Positions 17,830 to 25,672 of a stretch of 64,000 bases of DNA are shown in pieces. The stretch is taken from the NCBI GenBank assembly GCA_910584685.1, contig CAJUAO010000002.1, positions 1 to 64,000 on the forward strand. Direction: 5' to 3'. Source of the DNA: an uncultured Lachnospiraceae bacterium. GTDB lineage: Bacteria; Bacillota; Clostridia; Lachnospirales; Lachnospiraceae. Position 1 is the stretch's first letter, and the number at the start of each line of letters is the position of its first letter. The position numbers and the translations under genes are program-made. The notes beneath the pieces are model-generated. The model saw only the letters and a list, made by a program, of their open reading frames with translations. It was not told where the DNA came from and did not search any database.

Positions 17830-19560
17830 TTACTCAAGCTTAAACTTACCTACCTCATCTCCAAGCTGTGAAGAAATACCGTTATTTGTTTCAGCTTCCT
17901 TCTCAATATTAGTAATTGTCTCCGTAAGCTCTGCCACTGTCTCGGATACGTTTACTATTCCCTTTGTGCTCTCCTCCACGGCTATATCCACAGACTCCAC
18001 CATTTCCTTTATATTGTCGGCAGCATTTTCAAGCTCTGTGGCCGCCTCAGCAAAGGACGTCATAACCGTATGAATATTCTCCACGTCCTTGCGGTAATCC
18101 TCACTTGTTGTAAGAAGGCTGCGATAACCCTCCATGGCTGTTTCCTCTATGAATTTAATCATATTGTCGGCTTCGTCTGCAAGCCCCTGTACGGCCGCTA
18201 TAACCTCTGCGCTTACGTTCTGTATCCTTATGGCTGCCTCCGCTGAGTTATTTGCAAGATTTCCTATTTCTCCTGCCACTACGGCAAAGCCCTTTCCTGC
18301 CTCTCCTGCCCTTGCTGCCTCTATGTTTGCATTAAGCGCAAGAAGATTTGTCTGCTCTGTTATTTCTATAATATTTGCAGTAAGAAGATTTATTTCCTCC
18401 ACTGATTTTGATTTCTGTATCTTTTCATTAACGGAAGCAGCTATTTCCTTTGACATAATATTTGCTTTCTTCTGCTCGTCGCTGGCTTTTACAAAAATAT
18501 TCCTTGCCTTTTCCTGTATGTCCTTTGTGTCCTTGTTTGTTCTTGTAGAATTTGTATACATTTCCTTTACCTTAGTATACATAACGTCAACCGACTCATT
18601 TATCTGATTAAGAGAAGCGCTTGTCTCCTCCATGCCTGCGCTCATTTCCTCCATGGTTGCAGACACGTCCTCCACATTTCCTCTTGCGCTTGACATATTG
18701 GAAACCATCTTCTGGGCCGATTCATTTATTTTTACCGAGCTTCCTGATATGTTAAGCATAATCTCCCTTATATAACCTAAAAGACCGTTTACGTTATCCG
18801 CAATAAGTTCCATTTCATCCCCCGTATGTATATCAAGAGTTCTTGTAAGGTCTCCCTCGTTATGTACAAGCTCATAAAGCTTATTATTAACTACGACAAG
18901 CTTATTAATTATATTGCTGATAAGAAAGCTCATTATGGCTATACCGACAATAAGTCCGGCTATGCCTATAATAAGTATTCTGTTTCTAAAGCCGTCCATT
19001 CTCTCTACTATGCTTTCCGCATCAAAATCACTTCCCAGTATTCCTATAATCTTGTCTCCGTTATATATTGGCACATACACAGATATAAGCTTATCGTCAC
19101 CCTCTGTCTGGATAGAATCATCCACATAACTTTGCCCTTCAAATACCTTTTCAACTGTCTCAAGGGACTTTTCATATTTGTCTCCTATATGTGACTGCCC
19201 GTCAGTCTCGTCAGTATCTATGCCGAAATATAAGCTTTTTCCGTCTGTATAAAGCGTATATAGATATTTAACATGGCATGTCTGCTTTATACCTCTGAGC
19301 ATTTCAAGATATTCCTTATATTCCTTGGAATCCTCACTGCCGTTATGAATTTTTTCAACAACCGCTCCGTCAATCTCATATGCCGCAACATTAGCCGACG
19401 CTTCTGCCTGGTCCATTCCCATACTTATCATGTCGTCTCTTGTTTTGAAATAAACTGAAATTCCCAAAAACAGTACAACAAAAACTATTGTAACTGCTGC
19501 TGCTATAAGAATTTTTGTCCTTATCCTTACTTTTCTGACTTTGTTTTTTTTGTTTTTCAT
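17830..19560 (-). CDS. Methyl-accepting chemotaxis protein
   Basis: A 576-residue transmembrane receptor. It has a short basic N-terminus, TM1 (about 13-35), an extracellular Cache-like sensor with LYTDGKSLYFGIDTDETDG and LISVYVPIYNGDKIIGILGSDFD, TM2 (about 190-210), HAMP, and a long coiled-coil signalling domain. The hairpin tip is the conserved EQTNLLALNANIEAARAGEAGKGFAVVAGEI that contacts CheA and CheW. The start at 19560 follows AAGGAG by nine bases; in-frame ATGs further upstream lack a site. The ligand is unknown. CheX-like and CheY genes occur at 42590-43829. Confidence 0.93.
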   Translation of the reverse strand: MKNKKNKVRKVRIRTKILIAAAVTIVFVVLFLGISVYFKTRDDMISMGMDQAEASANVAAYEIDGAVVEKIHNGSEDSKEYKEYLEMLRGIKQTCHVKYLYTLYTDGKSLYFGIDTDETDGQSHIGDKYEKSLETVEKVFEGQSYVDDSIQTEGDDKLISVYVPIYNGDKIIGILGSDFDAESIVERMDGFRNRILIIGIAGLIVGIAIMSFLISNIINKLVVVNNKLYELVHNEGDLTRTLDIHTGDEMELIADNVNGLLGYIREIMLNISGSSVKINESAQKMVSNMSSARGNVEDVSATMEEMSAGMEETSASLNQINESVDVMYTKVKEMYTNSTRTNKDTKDIQEKARNIFVKASDEQKKANIMSKEIAASVNEKIQKSKSVEEINLLTANIIEITEQTNLLALNANIEAARAGEAGKGFAVVAGEIGNLANNSAEAAIRIQNVSAEVIAAVQGLADEADNMIKFIEETAMEGYRSLLTTSEDYRKDVENIHTVMTSFAEAATELENAADNIKEMVESVDIAVEESTKGIVNVSETVAELTETITNIEKEAETNNGISSQLGDEVGKFKLE

Positions 19561-19749
19561 AGTTTCATTCTCCTTCATATATGTATTTGGAACGCTCTTC
19601 ACGCATACAACAAGGTTGATTGAACTAATCTTATATCCACGCCCTTTTCACGTAATTAGTTTTTACACCAATCTTATCAACAAATTAATTTTACTCCTTA
19701 ATTTTAAAATAATCAATATTTTTATTTGCAGGCTGTTTATTCGAGTTAT

Positions 19750-19778
19750 TTGACTTTTATAACTTATGACATTATAAT
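19750..19778 (+). promoter_or_regulatory. Sigma-A promoter of the cobalamin operon
   Basis: TTGACT (19750-19755) and TATAAT (19773-19778) are separated by 17 bases. Transcription would begin near 19785, directly at the riboswitch. Confidence 0.8.
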
Positions 19779-19784
19779 ACATAT

Positions 19785-20022
19785 ACGATTTGACTGCAGG
19801 TAAAACTGCACACGACGCGCCCACCGTCGTGAGGGAATATGGTGAAAATCCATAACAGCTCACTCTACTGTAATTAGATACGAAACTCCATAAAAAATCC
19901 ATATGTCTATAGGATTTTTTAATAACCGGCGTATTTACGGTTATTTTGCCACTGGAAAAAAATACTTTTTTTCCGGGAAGGCGGAGCGGTAGGCCTGAAG
20001 CTAAAAGTCAGGATATCTGTCT
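19785..20022 (+). promoter_or_regulatory. Cobalamin (B12) riboswitch
   Basis: The conserved core is clear: GAGGGAATATGGTGAAAATCC (19831-19851), followed by AACAG and CTACTGTAAT, then GCCACTGG (19948-19955), CCGGGAAGGC (19973-19982) and the 3' box AGTCAGGATATCTGTC (20006-20021). The CCACTGG/CCGGGAAGG arms close a long A/T stem. A variable insert of about 70 bases (19880-19945) holds an additional hairpin, ATAACCG/CGGTTAT. No hairpin with a T-run separates the aptamer from the first gene, so control of translation start is likely. It represses the downstream operon when B12 is plentiful. Confidence 0.92.
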
Positions 20023-20072
20023 TATCGTACACAAAAAAACAATCATTTGGTGAGAAATGAGAAGGAGGACAT

Positions 20073-21323
20073 ATGAACAGGAGAATAAAAAAACAATTTA
20101 TCTCTAAAGCATTATCTGTAATGCTTATTTTTTCGTGCCTTACCGTTACCGCAGAAGCAGAGGAAAACACTGCCGGTAAACAAACTAAGGCATTAGTTAA
20201 GGCGGAGCTTGACGCTACCGCCAGGGCAATGTGTAATTACATAAAAAACAAGATTTCTGACGGACAGTCTGCCATAGACTCCACTGATATAAAAAATTAC
20301 ACACTGATTCTTAAGTCAGGATATTCTGACGAAAATGTAACCGGAGAATTACTGAATTATATAAAAGGCCTTATTGACGATAAGGATAATCCTATTTCCG
20401 CAACATATACGGATTTTTCGGGAAATGCAGCCCTTTCAAATGATTATCCCTACATAATTGCCTTTTTAAACGAGGCAGGTGAAAATTCTTCCGACTTTAA
20501 CGGATACAACTTTAACAGCGCCTTGGAAGAAGCCTTTTTAGATGAGGCTGTGGATGTAAACCCATATTTACAGCAGTATATTGTAAGCGCCGTTAATTTT
20601 AACAGGAAAGCCTTTATAAATCCTGACAAAATTATTAAAAAAGCTCATAAGGCCATTTTAGACAGCTATACCACGGATGAAAACGGTAATTCCGGTATAG
20701 ATTACTGGGGCGTATCGGTTGACAATAACGGACAATGCCTGTGTGTTCTAAAATCACTTTACACAACGGATAATGATGTTAAGGAAAAGCTTGACGCCGC
20801 AATATCATGGACAGCAGCCCAGTTTTCGGACAAGGGTGAAATCATTTCGTGGGGAAGTCCAAATTCAAGCTCCACTGCCTTAGCAATGAAGGTATTTTCT
20901 GAATATAACGATTTAAACAACGCCAAAAGGGCGTTTAACGGAATGGTTTCCTTTAAAAGCAGCAGTATTGAAGGAGTTTATGAGTCAATAAATTACCAGA
21001 CAGGCGAAGCTGAGGCTGATTATTTATATACAACCCCTGACGCCCTTATGGGACTTTTGGCATATTACCGCGCTATTGAAGGAATTGGCACCCTTGATGT
21101 AATTGTTCCTGATAAAAACACTGAACCGGACTCAACGAAGGAGCCGGCTGACCAGCAGGAAACCACATCAGCTTTAGAAACTACCGCCCCTTTGGAAACT
21201 ACTGCCGCTGATAAAGCAGAAGCAGTTCCCCCTACCGGCGATGCTGCCCCTGTTTTTGTAGCAGCAGCAATTTTATTATTGTCAGGTACAATATATTTAG
21301 GGGTAAATAAAAGACATGTATAA
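20073..21323 (+). CDS. Cell-wall-anchored alpha/alpha-toroid protein, likely B12-binding
   Basis: A 416-residue surface protein, first gene under the B12 riboswitch. It has a signal peptide (1-28, cleaved near AEA), a helical domain (about 40-340) with the repeat style of the prenyltransferase/squalene-cyclase alpha-toroid (IDYWGVSVDNNGQ 209-221; ISWGSPNSSSTALAMKVFSEY 258-278; TTPDALMGLLAYYRA 320-334) and a Thr/Glu-rich linker (350-384). It ends in a sortase-type signal: VPPTG (385-389), a hydrophobic helix and KRHV. Animal transcobalamin and intrinsic factor use such a helical barrel as their alpha domain. AAGGAGG precedes the start. It overlaps the next gene by eight bases. The cobalamin ligand is inferred from context. 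Confidence 0.8.
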   Translation: MNRRIKKQFISKALSVMLIFSCLTVTAEAEENTAGKQTKALVKAELDATARAMCNYIKNKISDGQSAIDSTDIKNYTLILKSGYSDENVTGELLNYIKGLIDDKDNPISATYTDFSGNAALSNDYPYIIAFLNEAGENSSDFNGYNFNSALEEAFLDEAVDVNPYLQQYIVSAVNFNRKAFINPDKIIKKAHKAILDSYTTDENGNSGIDYWGVSVDNNGQCLCVLKSLYTTDNDVKEKLDAAISWTAAQFSDKGEIISWGSPNSSSTALAMKVFSEYNDLNNAKRAFNGMVSFKSSSIEGVYESINYQTGEAEADYLYTTPDALMGLLAYYRAIEGIGTLDVIVPDKNTEPDSTKEPADQQETTSALETTAPLETTAADKAEAVPPTGDAAPVFVAAAILLLSGTIYLGVNKRHV

Positions 21324-22161
21324 AAAATTCTTATTTGCTTATATACTGCTTATTCTGCTGCTGCTTCTAAGCGGATGCGGATGCAGTATAGAAACAGTCG
21401 ATGAACACAATTCAAAAATAGAAAAGGAGGCTCTTGAGCGTTCAAGCGCCCTTGATGCCCTGCTTAATCAGACAGAAGCCTCTAGGGAGCAGGAAACGTC
21501 TCCTGATTATGAAGCTGATATTTCAGATATGGTATCAGACAGTAAAATCACCGAAAATACCGATACCATGACTTCATCTAATGAGAACAGCGCCAATAGT
21601 CAGACCACGGCTTTAGTGCAAACCGGCCCTGCTTCATCTGAAACGGTGTTAGAGGAAACCTCCCCGAAAGCCTCTGCGGAAAACACCGGAACTGAGACTG
21701 ATGCTGACACAGCCGGCCCGGATAATACAACAGCTGCTGAAACTAAAGCTTATGAAAGTCAGACTGCTGAAAATCAGACTACTAGACCGTATATAAAGGT
21801 ACATATTACCATAACCTGCAGTAAGGTGGTTGATAATCCTGACCTTTCCACAGACGCTAAGCTTCCAAAGGACGGAATAATCCTTGACGGCTATGTTGCA
21901 GTAAGAAACGGCGACAGCGTATTTGACGCCCTCAAGGCGGCGGCAGACGATAACGGCATATCACTCAGCTATACAAAAAGCGGTGGCAGTGTGTATATAG
22001 GAAGCATTAACGGACTTAACGAAAAGCAATGCGGCCGCTATAGCGGCTGGAGATACAGCGTAAATAATGTGTACCCCAATGTGGGCTGCGGCGGATATAC
22101 ATTATCTGACGGCGACAGCATTTTATTCGGATATGGCGTTACATACAACGATTCTTATTAA
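21316..22161 (+). CDS. Lipoprotein with DUF4430 (transcobalamin C-terminal-like) domain
   Basis: A 281-residue lipoprotein: lipobox LSGC with the lipidated Cys at 21, then a long Ser/Thr/Glu-rich spacer (about 25-158), then a DUF4430 domain (about 161-275). The domain shows GDSVFDALKAAADDNG and the hallmark CGRYSGWRYSVNNVYPNVGCGGY...DGDSILFGYG. DUF4430 is related to the beta domain of transcobalamin and intrinsic factor. Two Cys (239 and 258) flank the core and could form a disulfide. The spacer would let the domain reach through the wall. Overlap with the upstream gene indicates coupled translation, so the two proteins may act together to capture cobalamin. The partner interaction is inference. 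Confidence 0.85.
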   Translation: MYKKFLFAYILLILLLLLSGCGCSIETVDEHNSKIEKEALERSSALDALLNQTEASREQETSPDYEADISDMVSDSKITENTDTMTSSNENSANSQTTALVQTGPASSETVLEETSPKASAENTGTETDADTAGPDNTTAAETKAYESQTAENQTTRPYIKVHITITCSKVVDNPDLSTDAKLPKDGIILDGYVAVRNGDSVFDALKAAADDNGISLSYTKSGGSVYIGSINGLNEKQCGRYSGWRYSVNNVYPNVGCGGYTLSDGDSILFGYGVTYNDSY

Positions 22162-22249
22162 TGGCCTTTAAGTCCAAATACAAAGCAGGCTTAAAGAAAA
22201 ATATTAATAATATTATTTTAAAAAATATTTAAAAAGGAGAGTACAGACC

Positions 22250-23080
22250 ATGAATAAAAAAATAAATTATTTTTCCGATTTTCATCCTGTTACTCTCCTT
22301 TTTTATTTTACCCTTACCATAATTATAATATTTATGTGTGATTATGGCGCTGTCTTAATATATGCCTTTGTATCATTCAGCTTGTGCTCCGTATATATTG
22401 AGGGTATAAAGGCATATATTAAGGCTCTTGTTTACTATGTAATACTTATTGTTACGGCAGGTATTTTTAACTGCTTATTTAATCATTCCGGAGAGAAAGT
22501 TTTCCTATATATAAATGATACTCCCCTTACTCTTGATTCGCTGTTTTACGGTATCTGTACGGGAGCAATGGTTTCCTGCCTGCTTATGTGGTTTAAGCTT
22601 TTTAATAATTCTATGGACAACGGAAAAATAAATTATATTTTAGGAAGGCATCTGCCTGTTACAGGACTTATAATATCTATGTGCTTTGGCTTCACAAAAC
22701 GCTTTAGGTACAAGCTTGACATCATAAAGCAGTCCTTATATACTATTGGACAGCTTCCCCAAGGCAGTCCTCTTTATAAAGGAATTTCCCATAAAATAAA
22801 AAACGGCGCCGCAGTCCTCAATGTACTTATGAGCGTTATGCTGAAAGATTCAGTACTTACGGCTGATTCCATGACTGCCAGAGGCTATGGTTTAAAACGC
22901 CGGAGACTTTATAAAAGATACTCTATATGCATTGAGGATATAATTTTTATTATTACTGCTTTACTGCTTTTTATTTCAGCCGTTTTTTTCAGATTATTTA
23001 TTATGCCGCTAATACTTGCACCTGTTATTTATAACATATTTAAGGAGATATCATGGAAATATTATCAATGGAAAATTTAA
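22250..23080 (+). CDS. ECF transporter transmembrane component EcfT/CbiQ-type
   Basis: A 276-residue membrane protein with about five to six helices and the CbiQ/EcfT cytoplasmic coupling helices. The conserved Ala-Arg-Gly motif is in SMTARGYG (about residues 207-214), preceded by VMLKDSVLTAD. EcfT couples the two ATPase domains to the substrate-binding S component. Its end overlaps the ATPase gene by 28 bases. An AAAAAGGAGAG site precedes the start. Together with the next two genes it completes a dedicated ECF transporter. Confidence 0.88.
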   Translation: MNKKINYFSDFHPVTLLFYFTLTIIIIFMCDYGAVLIYAFVSFSLCSVYIEGIKAYIKALVYYVILIVTAGIFNCLFNHSGEKVFLYINDTPLTLDSLFYGICTGAMVSCLLMWFKLFNNSMDNGKINYILGRHLPVTGLIISMCFGFTKRFRYKLDIIKQSLYTIGQLPQGSPLYKGISHKIKNGAAVLNVLMSVMLKDSVLTADSMTARGYGLKRRRLYKRYSICIEDIIFIITALLLFISAVFFRLFIMPLILAPVIYNIFKEISWKYYQWKI

Positions 23081-24633
23081 CCTTTACTTACAACCGTTCC
23101 TCCGACGGGCAGGCTGCATTAAAAAACATAAGCCTTAAGGCTTATGAGGGAGAGCTTATACTTTTATGCGGACCGTCGGGTGGAGGCAAAACCTCCCTTT
23201 TAAGGATAATAAAATCCTCCCTCATGCCTGAAGGTAAATTGGAGGGACATATCTCCTCCTGTTTTCCTGATGAAAAAATAGGCTACGTATTTCAGCAGCC
23301 TGACAATCAGCTTGTTATGGAAAAGGTTTTTGACGAGCTAATCTTTGGCTGTGAAAACATGGGACTTTCCACACCTGAGATAAACAAACGTCTCAGTGAA
23401 ATTACGTCATTCTTCGGTATAGAGGACTTAACGGACAGAGAATGCGCTTCCCTCTCGGGAGGTCAGAAGCAGCTTATTAATCTTGCCTCTGTCTTAATGA
23501 TGGAGCCTGATATGCTTATTTTTGACGAGCCCTTATCACAGCTTGACCCTATAGCGGCTACGCTCTTTATAAATATAATTAAAAGGCTCCACGATGAGCT
23601 TGGCATAACAATTATCATATGTGAGCACAGGCTTTCTGATATCCTGCCCTATGCATCTAAGGTATGGTTTATGGACAACGGCGCTGTAAGTGAATTTTCT
23701 TCACCTGACAGCTTTGTAAACCATATTGTAAGGGAGGACAAAAAATATATATGCCTGCTGCCGTCTCTTATAAGGGCTGCCGTAAGCTATGACACCTCTC
23801 TTAAAACCTATCCTTATTCGGTTTGCGATTTTAAAAAGCTAAATATACCCAAAGACTTTTTGGATAATTATATTGATAAGGAAAATGTAAACAGAATAAA
23901 TATGCCGCCTGTCTGCGGCAAAAGGCTTTATTTTAAGTATGAAAAAAACGGCAGGGATATTCTTAAGGGCTTAAATATTAATATCCCAAGCAATTCCTTT
24001 TATGGAATAATAGGCGGAAACGGCTCGGGTAAAAGCACCCTTCTTTCCCTTATGACAGGCTACAGAACTCCATACAAAGGAAAATTTACGGGACTTTTAA
24101 GCGATGATATTAATCGCCTGATATGCGTTTCATACCTTCCTCAAAATCCCTTATATATGTTTAAGGAAAGCTGCCTTTTCAATGATTATCTTGAAATTAT
24201 GCATAAATTTAATATACCGGAAGACGAGCGCGTTGATTTTTCAAGACTGTTCACAACACATCCGCTGTTTATGCCTCTTAAGGATTTATTGCCCCGCAAT
24301 GCGTCAGAAATAAGCGGCGGACAATTACAGGCTGCGGCCATACTGCTTCTGCACATTTTAAAACGTCCTATACTTCTTCTTGACGAGCCCACTAAGGGAA
24401 TGGATTCAATATACAAGAAACATTTTTCCTCTTATCTTAAGGAGCTTAGGGAAAAGGGGACAACTATTATCATGGTATCCCATGACCTTGAATTTATCAG
24501 TGACAACGCCACCCACTGCGGCGTTATGTACGATGGTCAAATCGTAGCGGAGGATGAATGTCACAGTATACTAAGAAGCAACAAATTTTTTACTACGCCG
24601 CTTTTCAGAAGCATAAGAAAGGATTTAGGCTGA
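23053..24633 (+). CDS. ECF transporter energy-coupling ATPases fused (EcfA-EcfA')
   Basis: A 526-residue protein holding two complete ABC ATPase domains. Domain 1: Walker A GPSGGGKT (40-47), Q-loop FQQPDNQ, signature LSGGQ (134-138), Walker B MLIFDEP. Domain 2: Walker A GGNGSGKS (321-328), ISGGQ (about 420-424), Walker B ILLLDEPTKGMD. The Q-loop followed by PDNQ is typical of ECF ATPases. The fusion replaces the usual two genes. It powers uptake through the T and S components and lies between their genes in the same operon. Confidence 0.92.
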   Translation: MEILSMENLTFTYNRSSDGQAALKNISLKAYEGELILLCGPSGGGKTSLLRIIKSSLMPEGKLEGHISSCFPDEKIGYVFQQPDNQLVMEKVFDELIFGCENMGLSTPEINKRLSEITSFFGIEDLTDRECASLSGGQKQLINLASVLMMEPDMLIFDEPLSQLDPIAATLFINIIKRLHDELGITIIICEHRLSDILPYASKVWFMDNGAVSEFSSPDSFVNHIVREDKKYICLLPSLIRAAVSYDTSLKTYPYSVCDFKKLNIPKDFLDNYIDKENVNRINMPPVCGKRLYFKYEKNGRDILKGLNINIPSNSFYGIIGGNGSGKSTLLSLMTGYRTPYKGKFTGLLSDDINRLICVSYLPQNPLYMFKESCLFNDYLEIMHKFNIPEDERVDFSRLFTTHPLFMPLKDLLPRNASEISGGQLQAAAILLLHILKRPILLLDEPTKGMDSIYKKHFSSYLKELREKGTTIIMVSHDLEFISDNATHCGVMYDGQIVAEDECHSILRSNKFFTTPLFRSIRKDLG

Positions 24634-25307
24634 TGGAGTACATGCTTACCATACTTATAATCGTAAACCTGATAATTAATATATCTGCCTTTGCCGTATT
24701 TGAGCTAAAAAAGCCTGCCATACGGGAGTTTCTTCCCTTAGTTGTCATATGCGCGGCAGCCTCCCTTGGAAGGGCTGTTTTCAGCCTTATACCTCAAGTC
24801 CAGCCTGTGACGGCTCTTGTCATTATAACAGGCTCAGCCTACGGCAGCCTTTACGGCTATATTACCGGCTCCCTTAGCGCCCTTATCTCTAACATGATGC
24901 TTGGACAGGGACCATGGACTTTATTTCAGATGACCGCATGGGGAATCATAGGCTTTATCGCCGGAATCTTCGGTCATTTATTTAAAGAAAAGCCTGAAAA
25001 ATCCAATATTCTCATTAGTGTCAATGAGTTCTGCAGACCCTACAGGACTGCAAAAAAAGAAAAAGGCCTTGCAGAACTTGCAGCCTTTTCCCTATATGGC
25101 TTTTTAAGCGCTATTATATTCAGCATTATAACCGACGCACTGACTGTCTCCTACCTTGGAGAAGCCCTCACTCTCTCCTCTGCCGCAGCAGTTTTTGCAA
25201 CGGGCATATTCTTTAATATAAGTCACGGAATATTCAATGCGGTACTTATTATGCTGTTATATATGCCTGTAAAGCAAAACCTCTTAAGACACAGACGTGT
25301 CATTTAG
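24633..25307 (+). CDS. ECF transporter substrate-binding (S) component, probably for cobalamin
   Basis: A 224-residue protein with six hydrophobic helices. The diagnostic segment PQVQPVTALVIITGSAYGSLYGYITGSLSALISNMMLGQGPWTLFQMTAW is shared with CbrT/CblT-like and queuosine-type S components. The riboswitch and the transcobalamin-like partners point to B12 or a precursor. The start overlaps the ATPase stop (TGATG) and no terminator intervenes. The gene ends four bases into the convergent DUF1292 gene. An upstream in-frame start inside the ATPase gene was rejected because the ATG at 24633 overlaps the stop exactly. Confidence 0.85.
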   Translation: MEYMLTILIIVNLIINISAFAVFELKKPAIREFLPLVVICAAASLGRAVFSLIPQVQPVTALVIITGSAYGSLYGYITGSLSALISNMMLGQGPWTLFQMTAWGIIGFIAGIFGHLFKEKPEKSNILISVNEFCRPYRTAKKEKGLAELAAFSLYGFLSAIIFSIITDALTVSYLGEALTLSSAAAVFATGIFFNISHGIFNAVLIMLLYMPVKQNLLRHRRVI

Positions 25308-25627
25308 TAATCATCTTCCTCATCAACCAGCTCGTCATACTCCTGCTCGTCAAGCCACTCGTCAAAGGCATCTGCCACGATTTCATACTCCTCATCATTT
25401 TCTATATTTGAAAGGCTTGGATTTCCATCCTCATCCTCCTCATATCTGTAAAGGAATACCTCCCCTTCATCAGCCTCAGCTCCCTCTGCAGGCAAAAGCA
25501 CAATATAATCCCTTCCGGCCGCCTCAAGAATGGTAACTACAACACATTCTGCCTCCGTACCGTCATCTAAGGACAATGTAACATACATTTCATCATCATT
25601 TTCATTTAATTTGCTATTTTCCGCCAT
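25304..25627 (-). CDS. DUF1292 acidic protein
   Basis: A 107-residue very acidic cytosolic protein matching the DUF1292 pattern: TLSLDDGTEAECVVVTILEAAGRDYIVLLP followed by VFLYRYEEDEDGNPSLSNIENDEEYEIVADAFDEWLDE. The family is widespread in Firmicutes with no settled function. It converges on the cobalamin operon, sharing four bases at the 3' ends, and is preceded by AAAGGAGGATATT. It ends in a run of D and E. Confidence 0.88.
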   Translation of the reverse strand: MAENSKLNENDDEMYVTLSLDDGTEAECVVVTILEAAGRDYIVLLPAEGAEADEGEVFLYRYEEDEDGNPSLSNIENDEEYEIVADAFDEWLDEQEYDELVDEEDDY

Positions 25628-25672
25628 TTTTTAATATCCTCCTTTTATTTTAATCTGCATATCTCATAAAGC

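Noticed and set aside
18134..18607. A 157-codon plus-strand open frame
   Set aside because: It is antisense to the chemoreceptor signalling domain, and its A/S-rich product mirrors the heptad coding of the real gene.
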